Assembly: GCA_029255105.1 (NCBI GenBank)
Contig: JAQWWH010000005.1
Location: forward strand, 20,052-84,051
Source: Flavimaricola sp.
GTDB taxonomy: Bacteria > Pseudomonadota > Alphaproteobacteria > Rhodobacterales > Rhodobacteraceae
Reading direction: 5' to 3'
DNA: 64,000 nt
Shown: piece by piece, positions 43,466-52,742 of the stretch
Numbering within the stretch: the stretch's first letter is position 1
How the letters are laid out: each line of letters opens with the position of its first letter
Notes under the pieces: model-generated
The model's input: the letters and a program-made list of their open reading frames with translations, nothing else
What the model was told of the DNA's origin: nothing
The model's database searches: none
Position numbers and translations under genes: made by a program

Positions 43466-44938
43466 ATGAACAGCCAACCCGAAATGTCGGCGGCAGGCGC
43501 CCCGACCGAGCCACTGCCCGGTCGCTGGATCGCGATGGTGGCACTTTTGGTCGCAGCCTTCATGAACCTGATTGATGTCACAATCGTCAACGTGGCCTTG
43601 CCAAGCCTCGCCGATGCGTTCGGGGCGAATGACAGCCAGATCGAATGGGTGGTGGCGGTCTATATTCTGACCTTTGCCTTGCTGTTGCTGCCGTCAGGCC
43701 GGTTGGGCGACGTGATCGGGCGGCGGCGGATGTTCATCTGGGGTGTTGTGGTCTTTACCATTGGCTCGACCCTATGCGGACTTGCCCCCTCGATCGAGGG
43801 GCTGGTGGCCGCGCGGGTCGTGCAGGGGATCGGGGGGGCGATGATGACGCCTCAAACTCTGGCCCTTGTACCGGTCCTGTTTCCGCCTGCCGAACGGGGG
43901 CTTGCCTTCGCCCTTTTCGGGCTGTCGGCGGGTCTGGCCAGTGTGACCGGCCCCTTGCTGGGCGGGTCGCTGATTGCGCTGGATATCTGGGGGATGGGCT
44001 GGCGGCCGATCTTTCTTGTCAATATCCCCATCGGTTTTCTGGCTGTGGCGGGGGCGTTGCGGTTTGTGCCCAATGTCCCGGGCAATGCTGACCTGAAGCT
44101 CGACTTCGTCGGGATCGGTATCGCGGCAACAGCCCTTCTCATGATCCTGTTTCCCTTGATCGAAGGGCGCCAGATTGGATGGCCCTGGTGGTGCTTTGCC
44201 CTGATGATTGCAGCGATCCCTGTGGCGGCGCTGTTCCTGCTTTGGCAGCGGCGGCAGGCGGCCCGGGGGGCGGCGCAGTTGATCCCGGCCAGCCTGTTTG
44301 GCAACCGGAACTTTATCATCGGTTCAGGCATCGTGATGCTGATCTTTGCAGGGATCCCGGGCTTTTTCCTTGTGCTGGCCGTGACGCTGCAGGTGGGCAA
44401 CGGATTGACGCCGCTGCAGTCCGGCCTGACGACGATGCCGTTTTCGCTGGGGGTGCTGATGGCGTCCGTCGCCTCGGGCCGGCTCGGGCTGCGCTGGCCG
44501 CGCAGGCGGATCATGGCGGGGGGGCTGTTTCTGGCCACCGGCATGCTGTTGCTGCGGTTTGCGGTGCCGGGCGAGGGCGAAAGTCTTGTGCGGGCAGGGG
44601 TCATCCTCCCCTTGGTCATCGCAGGGATCGGGTTGGGAACGGGTATCTCGCCCTTGTTTCAAACAGTGCTGTCGAACGTCAGCGGTGCGGACACAGGCTC
44701 TGCCTCGGGGACCCTGCAGTCCTTTCAGCAGGTGGGCGGCGCCCTTGGCCTTGCCGTGATGGGAGAGCTGTTTTTCGGCACCTTGCGCAACGCTTTGCCG
44801 AACGCGGCCGATCCTGTTGCCATTTACTCAATGGCCCTCGATCGGGCGCTGATCTTCAACACGGTCAGCTTTATCCTTGTTGCGGTGCTGGTCTGGCGGC
44901 TGCCGCGACCCTCACTCGGCGGTGCCCCGTCCCGCTAG
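43466..44938 (+). CDS. MFS transporter, DHA2 (14-helix) drug efflux family
   Basis: The protein has 490 residues with about 14 membrane helices. Signatures are VTIVNVALPSLADAFG in helix 1, the loop motif GRLGDVIGRRRMFIWG, VQGIGGAMMTPQTLALV and the motif-C-like SAGLASVTGPLLGGSL. Related proteins (EmrB, QacA) export drugs or toxic organic compounds using the proton gradient; the substrate is unknown. No EmrA-like partner adjoins it. Its TAG stop shares bases with the stop of the convergent pfkB gene. Confidence 0.88.
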   Translation: MNSQPEMSAAGAPTEPLPGRWIAMVALLVAAFMNLIDVTIVNVALPSLADAFGANDSQIEWVVAVYILTFALLLLPSGRLGDVIGRRRMFIWGVVVFTIGSTLCGLAPSIEGLVAARVVQGIGGAMMTPQTLALVPVLFPPAERGLAFALFGLSAGLASVTGPLLGGSLIALDIWGMGWRPIFLVNIPIGFLAVAGALRFVPNVPGNADLKLDFVGIGIAATALLMILFPLIEGRQIGWPWWCFALMIAAIPVAALFLLWQRRQAARGAAQLIPASLFGNRNFIIGSGIVMLIFAGIPGFFLVLAVTLQVGNGLTPLQSGLTTMPFSLGVLMASVASGRLGLRWPRRRIMAGGLFLATGMLLLRFAVPGEGESLVRAGVILPLVIAGIGLGTGISPLFQTVLSNVSGADTGSASGTLQSFQQVGGALGLAVMGELFFGTLRNALPNAADPVAIYSMALDRALIFNTVSFILVAVLVWRLPRPSLGGAPSR

Positions 44939-45882
44939 ATCGGGACGCTTGGACACAACGGGATCAACCGCTTTGCATCTTCGGGGCGGCACAACAACGT
45001 CCCGTCGGTCATCACGGCAGCACTTGCTGCAGCCACCCCGCGGGACAGCGCCACGTTCAGCGGATGACCCTTGGCAAGGGCAAGGGTAAACCCGCCGACA
45101 AAGCTGTCCCCGGCCCCCACCTTGGAGCGGACGGGTACGTCGGCTGCGGCGGAATGCAGCCTCTCGTCCTTGGACGCCAGGATCGATCCTTCGGGACCGC
45201 GCGCCACGATCACGATTTCGGCCGCACCACGCGCAACTAGGCTGGCGGCAAAGTCCGCACTTTCGATCAGGTCGCGCAGGGGCCTGCCAGCGATCTCTTC
45301 GGCCTCGTGGTGGTTCATGCGCAGGACCTTGGGGCCCGCCTCGGTGCCGCGGGCGAGCAGGTGCAGGGCGTGGCCAGAGGTGTCCACGATGGCCTCCGCC
45401 CCCATTTGGTGCAGCCTTTGGCAAAGGTCCGGGATCAGGGCTGGGGGGACACCCGGAGGTAGGCTGCCAGACAGGACAACAAGCCCGCCGGGCTGGGCGG
45501 CGGCCAGCACGGCCGTCTCTGCTGCCGCCGTGTCGGCAGGAAACCATGCAGGCCCCGGCAGCATAAGGCGATATTGTTCGCCCGTCGTGCGGTCTGTGAC
45601 AGCGAGCGACGAGCGGGTTTCGCCCGGAACGATGTGGTCGATGACCTCCAGCCCCGCAGCGATAAGCAGGTCATGAATGCGCTGCCCTGTGCTGCCCCCC
45701 AGCGCCACCAGACAGCGGGCCTGACCGCCCAAAAGCTTGATTGCGCGGGCAACATTGATCCCCCCTCCGCCTGGATCGGTCTGGGCAGGGTCGCATCGCA
45801 GCTTCTGGCCCGGCTCCATATGTGTGACAGCCGTGGACAGGTCGAGGGCAGGATTGAGGGTGACGGTAAGGATATCGCGCAT
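44935..45882 (-). CDS. pfkB: 6-phosphofructokinase 2-type sugar kinase PfkB
   Basis: The protein has 315 residues of the ribokinase fold. The N-terminus TVTLNPALDLSTAV, then KLRCDPAQTDPGGGGINVARAIKLLGG, follows Escherichia coli PfkB nearly residue for residue. The catalytic motif is KVGAGDSFVGG near residue 250. It phosphorylates fructose 6-phosphate or a related sugar phosphate; FruK (1-phosphofructokinase) is the alternative, but no fructose PTS genes are near. The start at 45882 (MRDILTVTL) drops a 35-residue unconserved extension. It ends at CTAG shared with the MFS stop. Confidence 0.85.
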   Translation of the reverse strand: MRDILTVTLNPALDLSTAVTHMEPGQKLRCDPAQTDPGGGGINVARAIKLLGGQARCLVALGGSTGQRIHDLLIAAGLEVIDHIVPGETRSSLAVTDRTTGEQYRLMLPGPAWFPADTAAAETAVLAAAQPGGLVVLSGSLPPGVPPALIPDLCQRLHQMGAEAIVDTSGHALHLLARGTEAGPKVLRMNHHEAEEIAGRPLRDLIESADFAASLVARGAAEIVIVARGPEGSILASKDERLHSAAADVPVRSKVGAGDSFVGGFTLALAKGHPLNVALSRGVAAASAAVMTDGTLLCRPEDAKRLIPLCPSVPI

Positions 45883-45987
45883 GACATACGGCCTGATGAC
45901 TACAGACCCAGACTGCATCGGGGGGAGGGGCGATGCAATCAAACCCGGTCCGCCCCCCGGGATCAGGGGGCGGACCGGCGGCGACAA

Positions 45988-46911
45988 TTACATGAACTGG
46001 TAGCTGACGGGCACGAAGTGGAATCCGTCGGAACCCCGTGCCTCAACAAAGCCCGCGCCGGGGAAGGGCATGTGGTACCCGATGACGGCGACCTGATCGG
46101 CAGCAGCCATGCCCAGCAACGTGCGGCGGGTGCCGGCGGCAGCGGCCTTGTCGGCGTCAAAGCGGACTTCCCAGTCGGGGTAGGCCAACGACCAGACGTA
46201 GTGGTTTGCCGTGTCGGCCATCAAAAGCATCTGGCGACCGCCGCTTTCAAGCATATAGGCCATGTGACCCGGGGTATGGCCAAAGGCGGCCATGCCGGTG
46301 ATGCCGGAGCGAACGGAACCGCCGTCGCCGATAAAGGTCATCTTGTCAGCCAGCGGACGGACCTTGGCCTCAAACCCTTCGTTCTCTGCGCCGGCCCAGA
46401 AATCAAACTCGGCCTGGCCGGTGACATAGGCGGCGTTGGCAAAGGTCGCTTCGCCCGCTTCGTTGGTCAGGCCACCGATGTGATCGCCGTGCATGTGGGT
46501 GATGACGACATGGGTGATGTCCTCGGCCGCGTAGCCGGCTGCGGAGAGGGCGTTGGTCATGCCGCCGGCATCAAGGCCGGTGTCGAACAGGATGACCTCG
46601 GACCCGGTGTTCACGACTGTGGGCGTAAAGAAGAACTGGGCGGCATCCGTTGGGACAAAGTTCTGGGCCGACACTTCGGCGAATTCCTCGGTCGAGACAT
46701 TCATCCCGAAGATCCCCTGCGGCTCTGGCACAGACCGACTTCCGGCAAGAAGGGTCGTGACGCGGAAATCGCCAAGGGTAAAGTCGCGGTGGGTGGGAAG
46801 TGCACCACCGTGGCCTGCAGCAGCGGCGGGGGTTGCAAGAGTGCTGGCCGCACCCGCGGCAAAGGGCAGGCTGGCTCCAGCAAGGATCGACTGACGACGG
46901 GTCATGCGCAT
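45988..46911 (-). CDS. Tat-exported metallo-beta-lactamase-fold hydrolase
   Basis: The protein has 307 residues. The N-terminus TRRQSILAGASLPFAAGAAS is a twin-arginine signal. The zinc-binding motif is THMHGDHIGG (His139, His141, Asp143, His144), with a further histidine in FGHTPGHMAYML and the later MADTANH. Such exported enzymes include lactonases and other hydrolases; the substrate is unknown. It is monocistronic. Confidence 0.87.
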   Translation of the reverse strand: MRMTRRQSILAGASLPFAAGAASTLATPAAAAGHGGALPTHRDFTLGDFRVTTLLAGSRSVPEPQGIFGMNVSTEEFAEVSAQNFVPTDAAQFFFTPTVVNTGSEVILFDTGLDAGGMTNALSAAGYAAEDITHVVITHMHGDHIGGLTNEAGEATFANAAYVTGQAEFDFWAGAENEGFEAKVRPLADKMTFIGDGGSVRSGITGMAAFGHTPGHMAYMLESGGRQMLLMADTANHYVWSLAYPDWEVRFDADKAAAAGTRRTLLGMAAADQVAVIGYHMPFPGAGFVEARGSDGFHFVPVSYQFM

Positions 46912-47065
46912 TGATAGTCCTCCGGTGGGTTAATCGTTGATCCGAAAGTAGTGCCCGAACGTCCCAAGGAAATGTGCTGGCTTTGCACAGGTTTGTGCAT
47001 GGATGCAGAGGGTCTGCGCGCCGGAGTGGATCGGCCCGCCGAGTGGCCTGTTGGATCGGTGCCTG

Positions 47066-47470
47066 TCAGGTCCACCACTCGTCGATGGCCGCGATATCCT
47101 CGTCCGACCAGCCGAAGTGATGGGCGAATTCGTGGACGGTCACGTGGGCCACAAGCTCGGCCAGGGTGACATTTCCCCTTTCCGCCCATTCATCCAGGAT
47201 CGGGCGGCGAAACAGCCAAACGACGTCGGGGCCCTGCGGCTGGTCAAAGACGGATTTCTCGGTCAGCGGAATGCCCTCGTAAAGACCTGTCAGATCAAAC
47301 GGCTCCATCTCCATTTCCCTCAAGGTGTCCTCATCCGCGAAGTCGGCGACGCGCAGGGCGACAGCGCTCGCGGCGGCAAGGAACGCCGGGGGCAGCTGCG
47401 CCACCGTCCGGCGGGCATGTTCCTCGATCTCGTCAAGGGTCGGGGCGGTGTGGTCCAGGGGGCCTGACAT
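47066..47470 (-). CDS. Zincin-like metallopeptidase family protein
   Basis: The protein has 134 residues. The zinc motif HEFAHHFGWSDEDI near the C-terminus (HExxH plus a downstream aspartate) is that of the small minimal-zincin family common in Proteobacteria and Actinobacteria. Function is unknown. It is divergent from gltX, and the 190 bases between contain both promoters. Confidence 0.85.
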   Translation of the reverse strand: MSGPLDHTAPTLDEIEEHARRTVAQLPPAFLAAASAVALRVADFADEDTLREMEMEPFDLTGLYEGIPLTEKSVFDQPQGPDVVWLFRRPILDEWAERGNVTLAELVAHVTVHEFAHHFGWSDEDIAAIDEWWT

Positions 47471-47562
47471 GTGCCTGATATGGACAAAAGCAGAGGGGTA
47501 TGAAAGAGGCAGGATCGAACCAAAGGGGCCCCTTGCAGGGGTTTCATCAGAGGATACGTGCC

Positions 47563-48888
47563 ATGACGACCACCCGTTTCGCCCCGTCGCCCACCGGCTG
47601 GCTGCATATCGGCAACCTGCGGGCTGCCCTTTTCAACTATGCCATCGCACGACAGGCCGGCGGAACCTTCATCCTGCGGATCGACGATACCGATCCGGAG
47701 CGGTCGAAAGAGGAGTACGTAGAGGGCATCAAGGATGCCCTGACCTGGCTTGGTCTGACCTGGGACCAGATGGAGTTCCAGTCCAAGCGCCTTGATCGCT
47801 ACGACGCGGCGCGGGACCGGCTTATCGAAATGGGCCGCCTTTACGAATGCTTTGAGACGCCGACCGAACTGGACCTCAAACGCAAGAAACAGCTGAACAT
47901 GGGCAAGCCACCGGTCTATGACCGGGCGGCGCTGAGCCTGAGCGAGGCTGAAAAGGATACCCTGCGGGCCGAGCGGGGGTCGCACTGGCGCTTTAAGCTC
48001 GATCTGGATCGGATCGAATGGGAGGATGGCATCCTTGGCCCGATCTCGATCGACGCGGCCAGCGTCAGCGACCCGGTCCTGATCAAGGAAAGCGGTCAGT
48101 ACCTCTATACCCTCGCCTCCGTCGTGGATGACGTTGAGTTGAATGTCACGGATATCGTGCGCGGATCGGACCATGTCACCAACACGGCGACCCAGATCCA
48201 GATCATCACAGCCCTTGGCGGCACGGTCCCGAGCTTTGCCCACCATTCGCTTCTGACCGGCCCGCAGGGCGAAGGGCTGTCCAAGCGACTGGGTACGCTG
48301 AGCCTGCATGACCTGCGCGCCAGAGGGATTGAGCCGATGGCTGTTCTGAGCTTGATGGCCCGGTTGGGGTCGTCCCAGCCGGTTGAATTGCGTACGAGCG
48401 TAGCAGAGGTTGTCGAAGGGTTTGACCTGAGCACCTTTGGATCAGCCCCGACCAAGTTCGATGTGACCGACCTTGAGCCCCTGACCGCAAGGGTCCTTGC
48501 GTCCGAACCGCTGTCCGCCGTGGCCGAAGAGATTGCGGCTGCAGGCGTGCCCGATGCGCTTGCCGCCCAGTTCTGGGAGGTCATCCGCGAGAACATTGCC
48601 ACCCGGGCTGAGATCGCAGGCTGGTGGGACGTTTTCCAGGCCCGCGTCGCCCCCGAAGTGGCCGAGGAAGACCGCGCCTTTGTGGCAGAGGCCTTTGCCC
48701 TTTTGGGAGAGCCTGCCTACGGGCCGCAGACCTGGGCCGAATGGACCGGTGCTGTGAAGGAGGCGACGGGCCGCAAGGGCAAGAGCCTGTTCATGCCATT
48801 GCGCCATGCCGTCACCGGCCGCCACCGCGGCCCCGAGATGGCCGATGTGATGGCGCTGATGCAGGTGAAACCTTCGTTGGCGGGCTGA
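47563..48888 (+). CDS. gltX: Glutamyl-tRNA synthetase
   Basis: The protein has 441 residues. The HIGH-type motif is GWLHIGNLRAALFNY near residue 15, and the KMSKS-type motif is GLSKRLGT near residue 245. The C-terminal anticodon-binding helices follow. Many alphaproteobacteria have two GltX proteins and mischarge tRNA-Gln for GatCAB to correct; a tRNA-Gln gene is present at 20984-21058. Whether this is the discriminating or the relaxed copy is not readable by eye. The ATG at 47563 fits the normal N-terminus (MTTTRFAPSPTG). Confidence 0.95.
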   Translation: MTTTRFAPSPTGWLHIGNLRAALFNYAIARQAGGTFILRIDDTDPERSKEEYVEGIKDALTWLGLTWDQMEFQSKRLDRYDAARDRLIEMGRLYECFETPTELDLKRKKQLNMGKPPVYDRAALSLSEAEKDTLRAERGSHWRFKLDLDRIEWEDGILGPISIDAASVSDPVLIKESGQYLYTLASVVDDVELNVTDIVRGSDHVTNTATQIQIITALGGTVPSFAHHSLLTGPQGEGLSKRLGTLSLHDLRARGIEPMAVLSLMARLGSSQPVELRTSVAEVVEGFDLSTFGSAPTKFDVTDLEPLTARVLASEPLSAVAEEIAAAGVPDALAAQFWEVIRENIATRAEIAGWWDVFQARVAPEVAEEDRAFVAEAFALLGEPAYGPQTWAEWTGAVKEATGRKGKSLFMPLRHAVTGRHRGPEMADVMALMQVKPSLAG

Positions 48889-48915
48889 CTTTGGTGCCTG
48901 TGACCTGACGGGGGC

Positions 48916-48933
48916 GGTGGGTCAGGACCCACC
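48916..48933. terminator. Bidirectional terminator-like hairpin after gltX
   Basis: GGTGGGT-cagg-ACCCACC forms a perfect 7-base stem between convergent genes, 28 bases after gltX. It is directly followed by the third copy of the cctccggc element. No strong U tract follows. Confidence 0.5.
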
Positions 48934-48935
48934 TT

Positions 48936-48972
48936 ACGCCTCCGGCAGGAGTATTTCAGACAGAGCGAAGGG
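48936..48972 (+). repeat. Intergenic 'cctccggc' element, copy 3
   Basis: cgcctccggcaggagtattt then cagacagagcgaagg extends into the last codons of the convergent gene. Its layout matches copies at 27851 and 36631. Confidence 0.55.
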
Positions 48973-49531
48973 CTGGGTCTTTGCCGCGGAGCCGGGTCAG
49001 TTTTGCGTCGACGAAAGCGGTTTCTTCAGGGGTGAGCCGTTGTGACCTTGGGTAGACCGGGGCGGCCCGGTCGTCCTGGATGGCATTGCTCCAACCGTGG
49101 GTGGTGGCAAAGAATGCCTCTGCCCCTTCATGTCCGAAGAGCCTCAGGTAGCCCTGGACCACCACGTCGATGTAGCTGAGCAGGATCGGGTGATCAGGCC
49201 GGGGTGGTGCGAGGTGCCCGTGGTGTACCTGGTAGACGGCGACCGGATTGCCGGGGCCGTCATGGTGGGTTTGTTCCGTCACATCGTGCCTTGTGTAGGC
49301 CGCCTCTCTGGCATCGAGGGCGGCCCAGTCGCCTCCCGGGACATGCGCGACGACCCCTTCGATGACGCAGCCTTCGGCCCGTTCGACCGAGAGATAGGCG
49401 ACCGGCCGGAGCGAAGTGTGCCGCCACACCCGGCGCCAGCCGTGCAGTCTGGCCGGTCTGGGCATGGCATAGTCATGGGTGGCCAGGTTGACGAGGCTAC
49501 CGTAGCCGAAGAAGAGCGGGTCGATGCTCAT
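48956..49531 (-). CDS. Gamma-glutamylcyclotransferase-like protein
   Basis: The protein has 191 residues. The cyclotransferase fold's YGSL motif is in FFGYGSLVN near residue 10. An acidic residue in the usual catalytic place appears in ALDAREAAYTRHDV. Members release 5-oxoproline from gamma-glutamyl compounds, but this distant type is uncharacterised. It overlaps the FtsX-type permease gene by four bases, so it belongs to that operon. Confidence 0.8.
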   Translation of the reverse strand: MSIDPLFFGYGSLVNLATHDYAMPRPARLHGWRRVWRHTSLRPVAYLSVERAEGCVIEGVVAHVPGGDWAALDAREAAYTRHDVTEQTHHDGPGNPVAVYQVHHGHLAPPRPDHPILLSYIDVVVQGYLRLFGHEGAEAFFATTHGWSNAIQDDRAAPVYPRSQRLTPEETAFVDAKLTRLRGKDPALRSV

Positions 49532-52050
49532 TCCCTTGCCCTGAGCACTTGTGCCGGCCGTGCCGCCAGGGGCCGCAGGGCAAAGGCGAGACCGGCGAGC
49601 AGGGTGGCGAGGGTGCCGCCTGCAATGATCCCGATGGCCGAGGGCCAGACAACGGCGTAGCCGGTTTCCATCACGAAGGTGCTTACGGCCCAGCCCCCCA
49701 GCACACCTGCCCCAAGGGCAACAATGCCCGCCGCCAATCCCAGAAGCGCGGCGCGCAGGGCAAAGCTGATCAGGATCCGCCCGCGGGTTGCGCCCAATGT
49801 CTTGAGCACGGCGGCATCATAGGTGCGGGCCCGTTCGCCCGCCGCCGCCGCACCGATCAGGACGAGAAAGCCGGTCAGCAGCGTCGCCGCTGCCCCGTAG
49901 CGGGTGGCGGCGGCAATCCCTTCGATCACGCTCGAGACCTGGTCGATCGCGTCCCGGATGCGGATGGCGGTGATGTTGGGATAGGCCCCGGCAAGGTCGC
50001 GCAGGATCGCCCCTTCGGCCTCGGGTTCGGCATAGACGGTCGAGATCCAGCTGTGCGGCGCGCCCGCCAGCGCCTGCGGGTTCATCGACAGGACAAAGCC
50101 GATGCCTGCGGTTTCAAAGTTCACCTGACGGAAGCTGGCGATGGTGGCGCTTATGTCCCGGCCAAGGATGTTGATGGTGATGGTGTCGCCAAGGCTGAGC
50201 CCGATTTCCTCGGCCTCTTCGGCAGAAAAGCTGGCGAGCGGGGGGCCGCTGTAATCCTCTGGCCACCAGGAGCCTTCGGTGACGACGGTATCCTCGGGCA
50301 GGAGGGTGGAATAGGTGACCCCCCGGTCCCCCTGGAACACCCAATGATCGGCGAAATCGAGGGCGTTGATCCCGTTCACCTTGGTGATGATCCCGCGCAG
50401 CATGGGTGCCGCCTCGACCTTGGACACTTGATCGTCGGTGGCCAGCCGCGCCCGGAACCCTTCGATCTGGTCAGGCTGGATGTCGACGAAGAAATACGAA
50501 GGCGCGATGTCGGGCAGTTCTCCGGCGATGGCCCGGCGCAGGTTGCCGTCGATCTGGCCGACTGCCGCCAGAACCGCCAGCCCTAGCCCAAGGGACAGAA
50601 CGACCGACTTCGTCTCGCCCCCGCGCGCCCCAATGGCCCCCAGCGCAAGCCGAAGGGCTGGCCGCCCCCGCGCCAGTCTGGTGCTGCGCCGGGCAATGAG
50701 CCGGGCCAGCACAGATGCCAGCGTCAGGATCACAAGAGCCCCGGCGATCCCGCCCGCCGTCCAGAGCGTCAGGAAGGCATTGCCTGAAAAGAGCACCGCC
50801 GCCCCGACGAGGGCCACCAGAAGCAGGCTGATGGTCCCGAGCCAGGGCCAGCGCGGCAGCGCCCGCCCGGCGGCAAAGGCGTCGCGAAAGAGAGTCGCGG
50901 CCCGGATCTCTTCGGTGCGGGCAAGCGGCCAGAGGGTAAAGACCAGGGCGGCCAGAAGGCCGTAAAGGGCGGCCTCGGCCAGCGGTCGGACGTATATCGT
51001 GAATTCGGCCGGGATCGGCAGGGCCGCGGAAATCAGCGGCGCAAAGAGCAAGGGCAGACCCGCCCCCAGCACCAGCCCGATGCCGATGCCCAAAAGGGTC
51101 AGGACCCCGATCTGCAGGAAATAGGTCAGAAAGATCACCCGCCCTGTCGCCCCCAGCGTCTTGAGCGTGGCAATAACCTCGGTCTTGCCTGCCAGATAGG
51201 CCCGCACGGCGGCGGACACCCCGACACCGCCCACCGCCAGCCCCGACAGGCCGATCAGGATCAGGAAGGCGCCAAGCTGGTCGACGAAACGGGCCGTACC
51301 ACCCGCGCCGCGCCGCGCATCCCGCCAGCGCAGGCCGGTGTCGCGAAAGGCGGCCTCGGTCGCATCCTCGAGGGCCTGAAGGTTCGCATCCTCGGGCAGG
51401 TCGAGCCGGTACATCGTCGAGAAAAGTGTCCCCTCGGCCAGAAGCCCGGAATTGGCCAGGTCGCGGGTCAGAACAAGGGTCCGGGGGCCAAGCCCGAAGC
51501 CCGCAGAGGCATTGTCTGGATAGCGCGTCAGGATCGCCGACAGGGTGAAGGTCTGGGTGCCCAGCCGGAACTGGTCGCCCGGTGTCAGGCCCAGACGGTC
51601 GGCCAGCACCCGTTCCAGCACGGCGCCGGGCACATCGGTGCCGCGCAGGGCATCGGACAGGGGCATGGGCGGATCAAGGGTGACCTGCCCGATCAGGGGG
51701 TAAAGGTCGTCGACCGCGCGGATCTGGGTCAATCCCCGCTCTGGCCCATCGGGGCCGTCGACGACTGCCATGGAGCGGAAATCGACGGTTTCAGAGATCC
51801 GGTCCGCGATCCCGTTGAGGTAGAGCAATTCGTCGGGGCGAGCGAAGCGGTAGGTAAACTCTACCTCGGCGTCGCCCCCCAGAAGGGAGGCGCCTTCACG
51901 CTCAAGCCCCTCTTGAATGCCTGACCGAACCGTGCCCACAGCGGCGATGGCAGCCACGCCAAGGGCGAGGCAGGCCAGAAAGATGCGAAAACCTTGCAGG
52001 CCACCGCGCAGTTCCCGCCGGGCGAACCGGGCGGCGATGGCAAGGGTCAT
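49528..52050 (-). CDS. ABC transporter permease, YbbP/FtsX type
   Basis: The protein has 840 residues with two FtsX domains (about 250-400 and 720-840), a helix near the start (GFRIFLACLALGVAAIAAV) and a middle set around 410-490, and two large periplasmic regions between. This is the MacB/FtsX-like layout of Escherichia coli YbbP, the partner of ATPase YbbA. Such complexes do not import; they move or release envelope lipids or proteins. It overlaps the ATPase gene upstream by four bases and the cyclotransferase-like gene downstream by four. Confidence 0.9.
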   Translation of the reverse strand: MTLAIAARFARRELRGGLQGFRIFLACLALGVAAIAAVGTVRSGIQEGLEREGASLLGGDAEVEFTYRFARPDELLYLNGIADRISETVDFRSMAVVDGPDGPERGLTQIRAVDDLYPLIGQVTLDPPMPLSDALRGTDVPGAVLERVLADRLGLTPGDQFRLGTQTFTLSAILTRYPDNASAGFGLGPRTLVLTRDLANSGLLAEGTLFSTMYRLDLPEDANLQALEDATEAAFRDTGLRWRDARRGAGGTARFVDQLGAFLILIGLSGLAVGGVGVSAAVRAYLAGKTEVIATLKTLGATGRVIFLTYFLQIGVLTLLGIGIGLVLGAGLPLLFAPLISAALPIPAEFTIYVRPLAEAALYGLLAALVFTLWPLARTEEIRAATLFRDAFAAGRALPRWPWLGTISLLLVALVGAAVLFSGNAFLTLWTAGGIAGALVILTLASVLARLIARRSTRLARGRPALRLALGAIGARGGETKSVVLSLGLGLAVLAAVGQIDGNLRRAIAGELPDIAPSYFFVDIQPDQIEGFRARLATDDQVSKVEAAPMLRGIITKVNGINALDFADHWVFQGDRGVTYSTLLPEDTVVTEGSWWPEDYSGPPLASFSAEEAEEIGLSLGDTITINILGRDISATIASFRQVNFETAGIGFVLSMNPQALAGAPHSWISTVYAEPEAEGAILRDLAGAYPNITAIRIRDAIDQVSSVIEGIAAATRYGAAATLLTGFLVLIGAAAAGERARTYDAAVLKTLGATRGRILISFALRAALLGLAAGIVALGAGVLGGWAVSTFVMETGYAVVWPSAIGIIAGGTLATLLAGLAFALRPLAARPAQVLRARE

Positions 52051-52742
52051 TCGGCGGCCCTCGCCGTTGTCTCATCCTCGATGCGACCGTCCCGGAGGCG
52101 GATGGTCCTGTCACAGCGGCGCGCCAGTTCGCCCGAATGGGTGACCATCACGAGGGTTGAGCCGTGACGCTCGCGCAGGCCAAAAAGGAGGTCGATGATG
52201 GCCTGACCGTTCGCCTCGTCGAGGTTGCCGGTCGGCTCATCCGCCAGCAGAATGCGCGGGCGCGGGGCAGAGGCGCGGGCAAGGGCAACCCTTTGCTGCT
52301 CTCCCCCCGACATCTGGGAAGGGTAGTGATCGGCCCTGTTGCCAAGGCCCACGGCCTCAAGTTCCGCCGCCGCCCGGTCAAAGGCATCCTTGTGACCGGC
52401 CAGTTCCAGCGGCGTCGCCACGTTTTCCAGGGCAGTCATTGTCGGGATGAGGTGGAAGGATTGGAACACCACCCCCATATTGTCTCTGCGAAAGCGGGCC
52501 AACTGGTCTTCGTTCATCGCGGTCAGGTCTTGTCCAAGGGCGGTGACCTTGCCTGAGGTGGCCTGTTCCAGCCCGCCCATCAACATAAGGAGTGACGACT
52601 TGCCAGAACCGCTCGGACCGACAAGGCCAAGGGTCTCGCCTTTGTGGACGTCAAGGCTGATCCCGTGGAGGATGTCGACGCGGCCGGCATTGCCCATCAG
52701 TGACAAGGCGGCGTTGGTCAGGGACAGGACGGTATCAGTCAT
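52047..52742 (-). CDS. ABC transporter ATP-binding protein, YbbA/LolD type
   Basis: The protein has 231 residues. Walker A is [10 protein letters not shown] (41-50), the signature is [13 protein letters not shown], Walker B is [12 protein letters not shown] and the switch histidine is in VMVTHSGEL. It is the ATPase of the FtsX-type permease encoded next. Synteny with the divergent TesA-type esterase matches ybbA-ybbP-tesA of Escherichia coli, so YbbA is the likelier identity than LolD. The start at 52742 shares bases with the esterase start (CATG at 52740-52743). Confidence 0.92.
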   Translation of the reverse strand: MTDTVLSLTNAALSLMGNAGRVDILHGISLDVHKGETLGLVGPSGSGKSSLLMLMGGLEQATSGKVTALGQDLTAMNEDQLARFRRDNMGVVFQSFHLIPTMTALENVATPLELAGHKDAFDRAAAELEAVGLGNRADHYPSQMSGGEQQRVALARASAPRPRILLADEPTGNLDEANGQAIIDLLFGLRERHGSTLVMVTHSGELARRCDRTIRLRDGRIEDETTARAAE

